From: Maratus speciosus | Lineage: Eukaryota; Arthropoda; Arachnida; Araneae; Salticidae | Direction of reading: 5' to 3' | Length of the DNA: 64,000 bases | Assembly (NCBI GenBank): GCA_963932465.1 | Contig: OZ010792.1 | Location: forward strand, 279,479,836 to 279,543,835 | Shown: one piece after another, positions 47,570 to 59,319 of the stretch | Numbering within the stretch: position 1 is the stretch's first letter | Layout of the letters: each line of letters starts with the position of its first letter | The notes under the pieces: generated by a model | The model's database searches: none | What the model was told of the DNA's origin: nothing | What the model saw: the letters and a program-made list of their open reading frames with translations, nothing else | Position numbers and translations under genes: made by a program

Positions 47570-48655
47570 GGATTCATGTTGGATTCGTGAAAATTTTCGA
47601 TGGATTTACACGTTTTAGGGGTCAGAGATTCCGAAAAAAAGTTTTTACAAAATGTCTGTCTGTGAGTCGTGCATCTGTGAGTCTGTCTGTCTGTCTGTGA
47701 CACAAATTTTGTGGGCGCTCTATCTCAAGAACTAATGCACGGAATTGAATAAAAATTTATATTCAGTTAGCTCCTGATATAAATTGGTGCTGATTAGTTT
47801 TTGGTGTAACTCGCTCAACAGGTGGCACTGCTATGTAGCCTTTTTCACGATTTCCGCAATAGCTCAATCTCCAGAACTAATGCACGGATTTTCATCAAAC
47901 TTCAAATTCAGTTAGTCCTTGACATGAATTGAAGTTTTATACATTTTGGTGTAAATCGCTCAACAGGTGGCGCTACTATACTGCATTTTTTACGATTTCC
48001 GCAACAGCTCTATCTCAACAACTAATGCTTGGATTTTCATCAAACTTCAGATTCAAGTATATTTTAATATGAAATCAGCTGTTTGTGTTTTGGTGCAAAT
48101 CGCCCAACAGGTGGCGCTGCTATGCTGCACTTTTCAGAATTTCCATTATAGCTGTATCTCAAGAACTAATGCAATAATTTTCACCAAACTTCAGAATCAG
48201 TTAATCCTTGACATGAATTGACATTTTGTACATTTTGGTGTAAATCACTCAATAGGTGGCGTTGCTATTTTGTATTTTTCAGAATTTCTACTCAAGACCT
48301 AATGCACGAATTTTCATCAAACTTCAGAATGAGTTAGTCCTTGAAATGAATTGACATTTTATACAGTTTGGTGTAAATCGCTTAATAGGTAGCGCTGCTA
48401 TGCTGTTTTTTGTGATTTCCGCAATAGCTCTATCTCAAGAACTAATGCTTGGATTTTCAACGAACTTCAGATTCATGTATACCTGGATATCAATTATTGC
48501 TGTTTATGTATTAGTGTAAATCACTCAACGGGTGGCGCTGCTATGCTACATTTTTCAGAATTTCCACTATAGCTCAATCTCAAGAACTAAGGCACGAATT
48601 TTTTATCAAACTTCAAATTCAGATATACTTTGATATGAATTGGTGCTAAATTTAT
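47570..48655 (+). repeat. Forward half of a mirror-image tandem array
   Basis: Opens with GGATTTACACGTTTTAGGGG and a GTCTGTCTGTCTGTGACAC run, then about eight units of roughly 120 bp: ATCTCAAGAACTAATGCACG, TTTTCATCAAACTTCA, TTGACATGAATTG, TTTTGGTGTAAATCGCTCAA, CAGGTGGCGCTGCTATGCTG, TTTTTCACGATTTCCGC. The reverse-orientation half begins after 48960. Confidence 0.9.
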
Positions 48656-48980
48656 GTAATTTCTTGTACTATTTAAATGATTTAATTGACGTGATTTATA
48701 TAGAAGAAAGTTTTGTGATGGCCACAACATACTTAGTTTTGTTATTACTTCAAAATTCGCTGCCACAGTGCCAAAATCTAATGTCAGTCTATGTCCATCA
48801 TGATGATTCTAAAGGTATAGGTTCGTTGAATTGTTCACTTTTAAAAAAGGAGATAGAAGCATCACATCTTTCAAACAAACCATTTAATTTCGGTACCTAC
48901 CCTCTTAGATGTTTGCGTACATCTAAGAGGGTAATAAGGAAGAATATGCCTAATAAGGATCTATTTACGTGAACGTGTAA
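48656..48980. other. Centre of the mirror-image array: short ORF and 15-bp hairpin
   Basis: Non-repetitive core between the inverted halves. A plus-strand frame 48640-48972 has no recognised domain (ends VIRKNMPNKDLFT). A hairpin at 48898-48933 has a perfect 15-bp stem (TACCCTCTTAGATGT) and 6-nt loop TTGCGT. The phrase ATTACTTCAAAATTCGCT...CATCATGATGATTCTAAAG near 48745-48815 recurs at about 60486-60555 next to another array of the same units, so the core travels with the repeat. Confidence 0.7.
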
Positions 48981-49745
48981 CAGAATAAGAAGTTTGATTA
49001 AATTTCGCGAGTAAGTTTTTGAGACATAGCTATCGAAAGAATTGTGAAAAATGCAGCATAGCAGCGGCACCTGTTTTATGATTTGCACGAAAACCTAATC
49101 AGCACCAACTTATGTGTTTGATGAAATTCCATGCATTAGTTCTTCCGATATATGACAATTTCTAAAACCATGTACATCCGGGGGAAAATGCAGCATGGAA
49201 ACGCCACCTGTTGGGCGATTTACACCAAAACCTAATCTGCAACAACTTATGTCAACGTCTAACTGAATCTGAAGTTTGATGAAACTCCGTGAATTAGTTC
49301 TTGAGATGCAGCTATTGAGAAAATTGTGAAAAATTCAGTATATCAGCGCTATCTGTCGGACGATTTACACCAAAACTTAATCAGCAACATCTTAGGTCAA
49401 TGTCTAACTGAATCTAAAGTTTGATGAAAATCCGTCCATTAGTTCTTGAGATTGAGTTGTTGAGGAAATCGTGAAAAATGCAGCATAGCAGAGCCACCTC
49501 TGGGGCAATTTATACCAAAAACTAATGAACACCAACTTATATCAAGGTATAACTGATTCTAAAGTTTTATTAAATTCCCTGCATTAGTTCTTGAGATAGA
49601 TTGCCCGCAAAATTTGTGTCCTGATACAGACAGACCTTTTCTAAAAACAGTCAAATCATATTTAGGACCTTCTAAAACGTATAAATCCGACGAAAACAGT
49701 AAGCCAATTTTTTTTTTTTTTTCTCTATGAATCCAATATTTTCTT
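48980..49745 (-). repeat. Reverse half of the mirror-image array
   Basis: The same 120-bp units read on the minus strand: AATTAGTTCTTGAGATA, GTGAAAAATGCAGCATAGCAG, CACCTGTTGGGCGATTTACACC, AACTGAATCTGAAGTTTGATG. It closes with CAAAATTTGTGTCCTGATAC, AGACAGACC and TAAAACGTATAAATCC, the inverse of the opening of the forward half, so both ends of the structure match. Confidence 0.9.
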
Positions 49746-50034
49746 CCTGTAAAGATTGAAGAAAGTAAAAAGGCCGAAAAATAAAGTCCGTAAGGTATCC
49801 AGCTTTCAGTGAATGAATACCGTAACACAGAATGGAAATGTTGACTCACGTCTCCCCAATATAAAAACTCTTATTTCTCCCCTCAAAATGTTCTTTTTCA
49901 CAATTTTAGAATTTTGAAACAAATTTAGAATTTACATTAATAATTTCCAGAAACATTTTTTTTAAATTTCTCGATTATTTATTCTTAAAACAAATAGATT
50001 CAGTTTACTTTGCCTGTATAAAATCACAAGGGAT

Positions 50035-50165
50035 AGGAAAACTTGTCAGTTTAGACAGGTTTCAGTCTTAGCAGGTATGATTTGATTGTAATGGTATTCC
50101 TTCTGTCAGAACTACAAAAATTTTCTCAACATCGAACTGTGTTTAAAACAGGTTTTACTGTATTC
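50035..50165. repeat. Segment shared with both CATAGGCG copies
   Basis: TTTAGACAGGTTTCAGTCTTAGCAGGTAT resembles TTTAGACAGGTTTTCATCTTAGAAGGTAT near 21260 and 43013. It ends AAACAGGTTTTACTGTA, which looks like a Tigger-type tip. Suggests a common ancestral Tigger fragment in all three places. Confidence 0.45.
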
Positions 50166-50370
50166 GATTACACAGAATGAAGTGTTTCAACATTTTGTTA
50201 ATAGAGAAGTGGAATTTGGTAGGGTTCAAAACATTCATTTTTTTTTTTTTTTAAGTTGAATTTTGGAAAAACGGGATTGTTCAGGTTCTCTTAAAAACCG
50301 GGACAATAAAGAAATGTGTTTGGACTCTCGGACATTAAGCAAAGAAAAGTAGTCTATTTGGACCTAACAT

Positions 50371-50975
50371 GAAACGCTGCGACGAGAAGAAAAGTTGTCT
50401 ATTTGGGTCCAAACAGATTATTTTTATTCTCGTCGCAACGTTTGGCGTGGTAAACATATTTTATAACCTTCGTAGGATGTCATGAGATTAGAAGTTAGCA
50501 GATGACTTCGTCGAAAAGTTCATTTCCGCCTCTTTATTTTGTTGATGACCACATAACACTTGGAAAAGAAAGGTTTATTATTTTTTGTTGGATAAAGAAT
50601 ATAAAGTTCGGTTTATTCGCTTTATCCGACGAAACACTATAGATATTTCAAATGGTCTTTCATTTTCAAGCGTTCTGTGGTCATCAATAAAAGAAAGACG
50701 TGGATATGGACATGCCAACGACGTTCACTGGTGACATCTGATGAAAATCATAAAACATGAAAAGTTCTGTGGTCAAGAAAAGTAATCTGTTTGTACCCTA
50801 AAAGTCCAAACAAATTTCATCTCTTGACATTGAAGCTTTTATGTGACTAGTTTGATGTTTTATGATTTTTTAATCGGAAGTCAAGAGGTCAGAAGCCAAT
50901 AGTGAACGTCGTTGACATGTCCATCTTTGGCTCTTTCTTTTGTTGATAACCACAGAACACTTGAAAAAGAAAAGC
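50371..50975. repeat. Subterminal inverted repeats of the third-shell element
   Basis: GAAACGCTGCGACGAGAA (50373 on) pairs with TTCTCGTCGCAACGTTTGG (about 50428-50446). A longer pair joins 50668-50765 (TTCTGTGGTCATCAATAAAA...GGACATGCCAACGACGTTCAC) with 50850-50965 (reverse complement). Several such stems next to the right tip could fold into a large cruciform. Confidence 0.75.
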
Positions 50976-53519
50976 CAGTTTATATATTGTCACTTTTTCG
51001 TAGGGTAAACCAAATAATCCGACCTTAAACGCCGCTAAAGAACTTATGAGATTGGGGGCCTGTGCCCACCCCACAAAATAGTTCCAGTTACGCCTATGTC
51101 TACAGGTATTTTGATTTATGAATAAACAAAAAAAAAGCTTTAAATAATTGTTTCTAAGCTTAATTCATGAGTATTGTAAAAAATTAAAAACAGTTGAGTT
51201 TATAAAAAGCATTGTTTTTAAGTTTTTATCCAAATTAAAACAGTTTCCTTTAAAAATTATATTTAAATCTAATATAATTTTCAATGTCATAATTTCCTTT
51301 AGGTAATCAATTTATGCACTATTTTATATAAAATTACACATAGCAAGTGTAATACATTTCTGCAAGTAAAAGAATAAATAGTAATTAATAGCAATCTCAA
51401 GTTAAAGAAGAATGAAAGATTGACATCTTTTCAAAGCTAATTGTAAATGAATGTATAAGAGAAAAAAAGAAATAATTGGTATAAAAATGCTAAGCTCAGC
51501 AAGAGCTTCTTCGGTATAGGTTGAATAAATGTTTTTAACTTTGTAACTCATATATACTAAATAAAAAATAATAATTAGGGGTTGAAAAGGCAACAAAATT
51601 TTTCTTAAAAAGAAAAAAAAAAAGAACCATTGAAAGCTAATAATCCACACTGAGAGGTAATAATGCTGTTACTTAAATATTTTGAGGATTTCAGATATAA
51701 GTGGCTAACTTAGGTTTTTCCTATATGAATGGGTTTAACTCATTTTCATAATACTTTTGGTTATCATACACATACATGTGTGTAAGTTTAGATTTTGGTG
51801 GTTTACAGTAATTTTCCTAAATACAAATGCAAAACGTGTTGCAAATAATATTTGTTAGTTTTGTTATTATTTGTGTTACTAACTAATGAAATTACTTATT
51901 TGCAGTTATTGTTAATCCTGTAATTACTTATGCTATTTCTTTTAGGACATTTTTTTTAATGGTACCGCACCATGCCCCTTTTGAAATTGGCAAAATGCAT
52001 CGTGCCTTAAAAAAAAAAAAAAAAGGTTGAAATTCACCTGTAGTTGTAGCCAGAGATTTCTTGTAAAAAACTTCCCCATTCAACAGTATTTCTAAATTCA
52101 TGTGGCCAAGATCTTGGAAAAATATAGAACTTTATTTCTTTAGAAAATACAGGATATTATTAAAATATGTTATTTAATTGTATTTTTCAATTTGTTATTC
52201 ATAAAATTATTAAAAATTAAGGACATTTTATTTATCATACTAAAAATTATTCTTTTCTTTTTTCTTATATCATTACTAAACACATTACTAATACATTTCT
52301 TCATGAAATAGTACCCTTTTTTGGAACTAGCATTCTGTCCCTTTTTCTTTCTAAAATGAACACTACATTATTATCATTTTAATAATTAAGGCTTAAAAAT
52401 GTATAATATGTTCCTAATTAGAGAGTTAATTGTTTAATAATTATTAATTTGAAGTAGTGTTAACTATTTAATATAAAATGCAGTTAATAATTTTAATAAA
52501 TGTTAAATATCATCAGTATTTATAAAGTTTTACATAATTATTACAATATTAATGCATACAACATTATTTTATGACACTACCTAATGAAACTACTAATTTG
52601 CAGATTTTATAATTTCTGTAATTACTAATTATAATTTTATTAAGTGTAAAAACATAGATTATGTTAGCAATTAGTGATTTAATTGTTTTGGAAACCTAAA
52701 ACTCTTGGTAGCTATTCAGTATTCGAATGCTGGGGGAAAAATCATAAAAATCCGATTTAAATAAAAAAAAATCGGATTTTTTTTTTTTTTTAATCATGAT
52801 TTTTTTACACCCTAAATCATAATTTTCATGATGTATCTGAGCAACCTGAATTCGTTTATATCTCTCTACTACAGTAAAAATATACACGAAGTTTGAGACA
52901 AAGAATGTTAGGAGGTGGGATGAAGAATTGCAGTTTTACTAATTTAGCAGGTTTTTGTTTTATTCAAGTATTTAGTAATTTTCACATTAATTAATCTGTT
53001 ATTAAATAAATTAAATAATACTATTCAAACCCAGTGTTTTTTATCTGAATAAAAATTATCTGCAAAATTGGCAACACTTGAGAAGAGAGAAGCAATTCGC
53101 ATCTAGCTCAATGGATTCATGTCTTAAGCATGATCGCATATTAACTGTGAGCGTCTTAACCGGGTTCGAGTGTATATATTTTATCTACATTTAAATGTCT
53201 ACAAGGGTGGAGCGAAAAAAATTATTTTTTTAAAATCAAAAACAGGTAGGTGACAAAAGTTGCCTTTATACTAGTACATCAACTGCGTGAAATTTTACCG
53301 CTGAAAAAAAATGGCTTGAGTCTGCGCTTTTTGTTCATAAGTCGAAATTTTGGGTAAAATTTGACATTTTTTCAAAAAAATTAAAAAATTCCTATAGACA
53401 TGGTTATTATTTAAAAGTGTTATTTAAACATTTATTAGGAATGACTTAACATATTTAAACGATAAAATTATACCTTTATTCTGTACAACTGGAGCAAAAC
53501 TGACAACTTGAAACTTTGT

Positions 53520-54235
53520 TGTGTCATTCAACGAATTATTGTTTAGAATACAGCTCTTACCTAGTTGCTTTCAAAACTACCCAGGACATCGAGCTCGACC
53601 ACGCTATCCTCTGTTTTATTTATACCTTGAATTGTGATATTTTATCAATGAATGGCATAAGTTTTCTATGTACCAACAAAGTGTCATCTCTTCTTTGTAT
53701 CCACAGACATTGGATGCTGCTGCTGTGATCTACTTCACGTATTTTTCTACTGCTTGTGTAAGGGAAGGCAAACAATGTAAAGCAGTAGGGTTTATATTCA
53801 TGTAATGAATTCAGCCGTCTATTATCTTTACCAAGATTGTACCCGATAAATACATATTAATTAGGGTTCTGCTACCACAACAATTTTCCAATCTGATTTA
53901 TATAATTATTCGCTTCAAAGTTGATTGTCGATATTTCAGATATGCGTATGCCATCATTTACTCTCATATTTCAACTATTATGTGCTGGGCAGCTAGCTGT
54001 TTAATGTGATGGCGATCATCAGAAAGCATTGAACTCAGAATTTCCTCTGTGTATGCAAAGCAACCATTATTCAAAATAACTTTTTTTAGTATTTGTTTTA
54101 TTCCATTTTCTGTGTTGTTTAGCAGCCAAATAATTTCCCATGAGTTTTTAGATCCCTTCTTTGAATCTGGATTACATTTGATGGCAAACCATCCTGGGGC
54201 CAAACTTGGATTACATAGTACTTTTGAGTGAACAT
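53520..54235 (-). pseudogene. Transposon protein, C-terminal half (inverted duplicate)
   Basis: Minus-strand frame 54203-53964: MAPGWFAIKCNPDSKKGSKN, then ENGIKQILKKVILNNGCFAY, LSSMLSDDRHHIKQLAAQHI. It is the same C-terminal region as in the right arm, better preserved, so it must have been copied before most of the decay. No start or N-terminal part. Confidence 0.75.
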
Positions 54236-54451
54236 AGAAACTCTGATGGGAAGTGAGTGCTCATTTAAAGGTGGAGAATTCTGTTCATCGTTGCTATCGA
54301 TTCTGCGTGGGACATGTTTAGAATGAATCATTACAATGGATCATATGCCACCTCAGAGTCGTGAATTTCATCTGCATCATTTATTAGACAAGATCATTGG
54401 CAAAAATTAGATTCTAACCCACAGGGATTTGCCGGACCAATAGAAAAATCT

Positions 54452-55340
54452 TTGTCCACCTGCCATTTCCTTCTTATTTCAATTTTTGAAGTCATAGAGA
54501 GAAATTTTGAAATATTATTTCCTGAAATCAAGAAATGGGTACTCAGCACAGATCAGAAATACCTGCTAGACATTTGCAAAGTGATTTCATCAATATATTG
54601 CTCAGAAGAACTAGCGAATAGGAACCCAAGAAACTTGTCTTACGCAAGATGGCTCATACGGGCGAATAAAATTGCTCACCTTTATATAAGCACTGACTGA
54701 TCATCAGAGTCTGTAGGTTAATTCCCAAAGTATGTAATCCAAATTTATGCCGCAGGATGGTTTACACCAAATGTAATCCACATCTACAAAATGGATCAAA
54801 AACTTATGGGAAATTACTCGGCTACTAAACATCACAGAAAACGGCATAAAACAAATGCTAAAAATTTTTATTTAGAACAATGGTTGCTTTGCAGATCGAG
54901 AGCAAATCATTCATTGCAATGCTCTCTGATGATCGCCATCACATTAAACAGCAAACTTCACAGCATATAAAAAATGCAAGAGGTAGAGTAAATGATGGCA
55001 TACCCAAAGATGAAATACCTAAATATTGTAGAATATTGTAGTAACAGAACTCCCAATTACTATGCAATACATTAACTGGATGCAATTTTGGTGAAGATAA
55101 TAGACGGCTGAATAGATTTCATTAATTCCACTGCATTACTCTGCTTGTCTTATCATATGCAAGCACTAGAAACATACGTGAAGGAGTGTCACAGCAGCAT
55201 CATCCAACATCTGTGGATACAAAGAAGAGATGGACTAGGTTGTTACATAGAAAACTTATGCCAGTCTTTGATAAAAAATCACAATTCAATGTATAAATAA
55301 AACATTGTGCTCAGATGGTAGAGTGGTCGAGATATGCATT
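54452..55340 (+). pseudogene. Transposon protein, C-terminal half (plus-strand copy)
   Basis: The open part 54452-54700 contains LSTDQKYLLDICKVISS, YCSEELANRNPRNLSYARW and LIRANKIAHLYIST. It continues, with shifts, into the right arm: AAGWFTP, then a DDRHHIK block near 54925. These blocks (LSTDQxYLxxI...HARWLTxANRILRLYVxT ... PMWFxIKxxPSCKDG ... DxRxHIRELGLRRI) are known to me from TE proteins of arthropods and cnidarians whose superfamily I cannot name; probably a relative of the protein at 22640-24480. Inactive. Confidence 0.7.
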
Positions 55341-57716
55341 GCTGTGACATGAAATGCAGCCACCTCCGCGTGATAGCTCCTGGATAGTTTTGAAAGCAAC
55401 TAGATAAGAGCTGTATTCTAACAATTAGTTGAATTACACAACAGAGTAGCGCCTTTTTTTACCAAAAGTTGTCAGTTTTGCTCCAGTTATACAGAATAAA
55501 AATATCGTTTAAATAGGTTAAGTCATTAACAATAAAGGTTTAAATAACACATTTAATAAATAATAACCTTCTCTATAGGAATTTGTTTATTTTTTTGAAA
55601 AAATGTCAAATTTTACCCAAAATTTAGACTTTTGGACCAAAAGCGCAGACGCAAGCCATTTTTTTTCAGTAGTGAAATTTCATGCAGTTGATGTACTAAT
55701 ATAAAGGCAACTTTTGGCATCTGCCGTTTTTGATAAAAAAAAATTAATTTTTTTCGCTCCACCCTAAAGTCTACTAAACTAATAATAATTATAAAATATA
55801 AAATGGTTATTTTTTTATTATTAAAATATATTCAATGTTAATTTCTTTAAAAGCAATTTAATTAGTTTATTTCAGTTAATTTAAATGCAAAATATTGAAG
55901 AACTGAAAGTATGTGTGTGTTTAAAAATTAAATATTCATTATTGGATTTGTTCTCCCTTATTTAACTGCAATGTTAATTAATTATTGATAAATGCCTATG
56001 ATTATTGATTGTCATAAAGTTATACAATATAAAAGTTGTATTATTATTTATGTTTTGTTTTTGTTTGAAACTCATACACACATGAATATGTATGTATGTT
56101 TGTAAGAAATGTGTTTCTATACATGGATAATTAATTAATAATTATGTATATTTATGTATGTATTAATTACATAATACACCATAATCTGGATATTTAACAT
56201 TGTAACAATAATGTGGACATTTTTGTTTTCATTTTTGACCAAAAATAGGAAGATTACCGAAACTCAGTTTCGGTTTTTTAAACCTGTTTCATTCGATCCT
56301 TAGAAGTAAGTAAAAAATATGAGATGGAATCGTAAATCAGCCAGTTGAACTTTGATCGATATTGGCAAATATTGGACTGCAATACTAAAAAATGCAGATA
56401 ATTGATACCACCTAACAGTGGAAAAAAAGTTAACTGCACAATACTGGCCAGTCTGGCTTTGCCTGACATTGCAAAACTGTCGATTACAATATTAGCCAAT
56501 ATTCTTGTACTACTGGAGGGTGCCTCAAGTATATTTAAAAAAAAAAAACATTATTTTGAAAATTCTTAATATTGAAATGAGAGAAATTAATATAATTAAT
56601 TTCTCCCATAAACAGGAAACCACAATTACACTGAATTCAATGTTAAGACAAAGAAATTACAAGAATTCTAAACTAAAAATACGGAGTGAAAGTTAAAATT
56701 CTAGTGCTATATTCACCTTGATTAATTAAAATTCATGTAAAAAGCACAAATAAATGTACTAAAATTACTTTCAGGTGTATACACATAAAATTATTTAAAA
56801 TACATTTTAAAAAAAACAAAACGTTTTCAGCCATTTAATAGATAGTTCCTGTCAAGATTTGACGGTAAATAACTTGAATGTTTTATTAGAAAAATTCTTG
56901 AATTTTTAATTAGTTGTTTTTAATTATCATTGAAATTGTGACAAATTTCTATACTGCATAATTGATTCCTATTTTTTTAAGACAATAGATGATGCTGTCA
57001 GCCAAACCTATTCAATGAAGTCAAAGAATTTTAAGTTTATAATTTACAACCAATTTCGCTTGCTTTTTATCAGAAATATAACTAAAAATATTGGGTAGAG
57101 CATTTATCTTTACATACTACGGTCTCATTTTTCTCGAATAAAAGACAATATTTATTATTTATTTATTTTTTTAACTACATGACCATTAAAAGCTGCCATG
57201 AATTTTATTTTTATCAGTCTCATTCGCTAAAATCCTAAATCTAACAATGCATCTAACAATGTATAATATATATTTTATTACTTGAATTTTATTTTACATT
57301 TTTATATATTTTTTAAATATTACACCATGGATATCAAGGTAATTTCTTTTATAGTTCTTATAATACTTTTCTTTCTTTCCCTTTTATTTTTTAGGTAAAA
57401 GAAAGGCAAACTTTTCTTTCTGACATACACACATCTATATATTCTTGATAATGAGCAGAAAAAAAAAAAAAAAAATTGTAGATCAGCTCAATTTATTTAA
57501 TTGATAATAATTACTTGCAAAATATTTTAGCTTAAATATTTTAAATATTAAATTATCATTATTATTTCTTTTAATATTGTTCAGTGTTAAATTTTATTAA
57601 TTATAAAGCATTCAAATAATACTAATAATAAAATAAAAATCATATAACTTCTCCTTCTAATAAAATATGTCATTATTGAAATAAATTATCGCCAAAAATA
57701 TCACAGAAGTCCTTTT

Positions 57717-57792
57717 TGCTGTGCATTGGATTCGAACCTGCATCCTCTACAAAAATTCAGAGCTTTAAACTGGTGCCTTAGACCTCTCTGAC
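57717..57792 (-). pseudogene. tRNA-Leu(UAA)-like pseudogene or SINE head
   Basis: Minus strand: GTCAGAGAGGTCTAAGGCACC, then CAGTTTAAAGCTCTG with TTTAAAG as a plausible anticodon loop (UAA), a long variable arm and B-box GCAGGTTCGAATCC. Relative to a normal tRNA-Leu about eight bases of the D arm are missing, and the acceptor 3' half (CACAGCA) does not pair with GTCAGAG. Not a functional tRNA. Confidence 0.55.
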
Positions 57793-58583
57793 TCCAGGAA
57801 CTCATTCTATTTTCCTCTAAATTGAAGAAGTACGAAAAAGAGTTTTGGTGCATGCGCATATGCCCGAAAAATTATACTTACAGAAATAGCTTTGTGTTTT
57901 AATATATATGATTAATTAAAGATCAAAATCATAGTCAGACAAAGTCTCTGCTAATAAAGTGTATAAACAATACACTTTTATGGAAACTGAGTCAATGAGC
58001 TTATATTTGTCTCTAATACAATGTTTTAGGCATTCCATCTCAAATTTACGTTTTAAATTTAAATCCCCACTGGTGACGTCCGTGTAATGGCAGAAAATGG
58101 CTTGGGTTTTTAATGTATTTTAAATAATTTTATATTATATGTATGCACCTCACTATATTTATTTGTGCTTTTCATATGAATTTTAATTAAAAATATGGGA
58201 TTAATTATACAATCAATTACAAATAAAATTACTATCTATTGCATAACAAAATAGTCCACAAAAAAATATACGATTAATATGTTCGTTGAATAGTCTCTAG
58301 GTTTGTCTATATGTATATATAACTTTTATAAAATGATTGGACAACCATGAAAATAAAACATGCTATTGGAGTAGACTGCATCATATTCCTAGTCATGGGT
58401 AAGGGAGACTTCACTTTCACAATTTGGTTGACTTGCCATTAGACTACAAAACAGCCATGTATCCTAAGATTGGCACATAAGGGGTTAGAACACAGAGCCT
58501 CCCAATTTAAAATATAAAAATACTTTTTAAAAAGATACTATTTAAAGTCATTACTTTAGAATTAGATATGATAAAATAAAATA

Positions 58584-59319
58584 AAGTGAAACCTTCCTGC
58601 ACGACCACCTCATGATGGAACAAAATTTATTCCCATAGGCTCAATACTAATTTTACCTCTATTCAGAGATCATCCCAGTTGAACTCCCTCCATGAGCAAT
58701 CAATGTCTTTGAAAAAAATGAAGCAAATTCAGTTTTTTCCTGGTCACTCGAAGAAGGTTTTATTAGAATAATAAATCCAGAGAGTGCATTATTCATCAAA
58801 CTTCTAAACTAAGTTTAAAATTTTTATTTATTCTGGTAACTTTTAAGTGTTTAAACCCCTTTGTGCTTTTTTAGGCAATGAATTTAACTCTGATGACAAA
58901 GTAAGGTTGACTGTCAATAAACTCCCCTGCCCTATTCTGTCACGAAACTCTCAAAGAAATGGATAAATTAATGAAATCATCATAATTTGTTCTCGTCCAA
59001 AAAAAATTGCATTTATTTACTGAACTTCGAAAGGACTTGGAAATAAAAGTTACAGAAGATAAAACCATAAAATCAAAGCAAACGTCAATGTATTCATTTT
59101 TTAAACTCTGCACTAATTAACTTATGTAATTAACTTTTGTTTTGATAATTAAATTCTCATATTTTTTCCTAATGTGAAAAAATTTTTAGTAATATTAATT
59201 GTTAACTTTTTTCAACAATTAAAATCTAGATTTAAACATGACCTCCATTAAGAGACCACCTCTCGGAACAACCATTTTTTATTGGAACGAAACATGGTCA
59301 CTTTAGGGAGGTTTTACTG
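58584..59319. mobile_element. Tigger-type MITE
   Basis: 736 bp. Right tip reverse complement CAGTAAAACCTCCCTAAAGTG; left tip (C lost) AAGTGAAACCTTCCTGCACG. TA on both sides (58582-58583, 59320-59321). Subterminal GACCACCTC / GAGACCACCTCTCGGAAC is shared. It lies about 260 bp downstream (minus sense) of exon 59580-59698. Confidence 0.82.

Larger units (their letters stand above)
39431..51098. mobile_element. CATAGGCGTAACT element, third shell, perfect 8-bp target duplication
   Basis: Left tip CATAGGCGTAACTAGAGGG, right tip reverse complement CATAGGCGTAACTGGAAC, with shared TAGTTCCAGTGCCCACCCC-like inner sequence. Flanked by exact TCTACAGG (39423-39430 and 51099-51106). It holds a hAT-type MITE (41279-42379), a copy of the related CATAGGCG element (42877-46606) and the mirror-image array (47570-49745). 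No transposase recognised. Tips resemble those of 21127-27724, so the two families may be related, yet the flanking duplications differ (8 versus 5 bp). Confidence 0.85.
39256..52814. mobile_element. hAT-like element, second shell
   Basis: Tips TAGGGTGTCAACGATTTTAAT and, reverse-complemented, TAGGGTGTAAAAAAATCATG. A direct repeat AATCATA lies on both sides (39249-39255 and 52815-52821), probably a degraded 8-bp duplication. Subterminal runs of ATTTAAATC/GATTTTAATC fold back on each other. It contains the 39431-51098 element and about 1.9 kb of its own AT-rich, non-coding DNA. Confidence 0.7.
38574..53172. mobile_element. Tigger-type element, outermost shell of a four-level nest
   Basis: Left tip CAGTCGAACCCGGCTAAGATG, right tip reverse complement CACTCGAACCCGGTTAAGAC, each beside TA (38572-38573, 53173-53174). 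GATCGCATATTAA occurs just inside both ends. It spans 14.6 kb because of the inner insertions; its own sequence is only about 1 kb. No transposase found. Confidence 0.82.
53203..55766. mobile_element. Snap-back DNA transposon with kilobase-long inverted arms
   Basis: Tips AAGGGTGGAGCGAAAAAAATT and the reverse complement at the right end, flanked by ATGTCTAC (53195-53202) and AAGTCTAC (55767-55774), an 8-bp duplication with one difference. The left arm (about 53203-54235) is the inverted copy of the right arm (about 54725-55766) over its whole length, e.g. AAAGTTGTCAGTTTTGCTCC and AAAGCAACTAG-TAAGAGCTGTATTC. The two arms carry the same C-terminal coding remnant, so the element arose by inverted duplication of its 3' half. 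Confidence 0.88.

Noticed and set aside
47967..48221. 84-codon ORF
   Set aside because: Lies entirely in the 120-bp tandem units; a repeat translation with no conserved domain.
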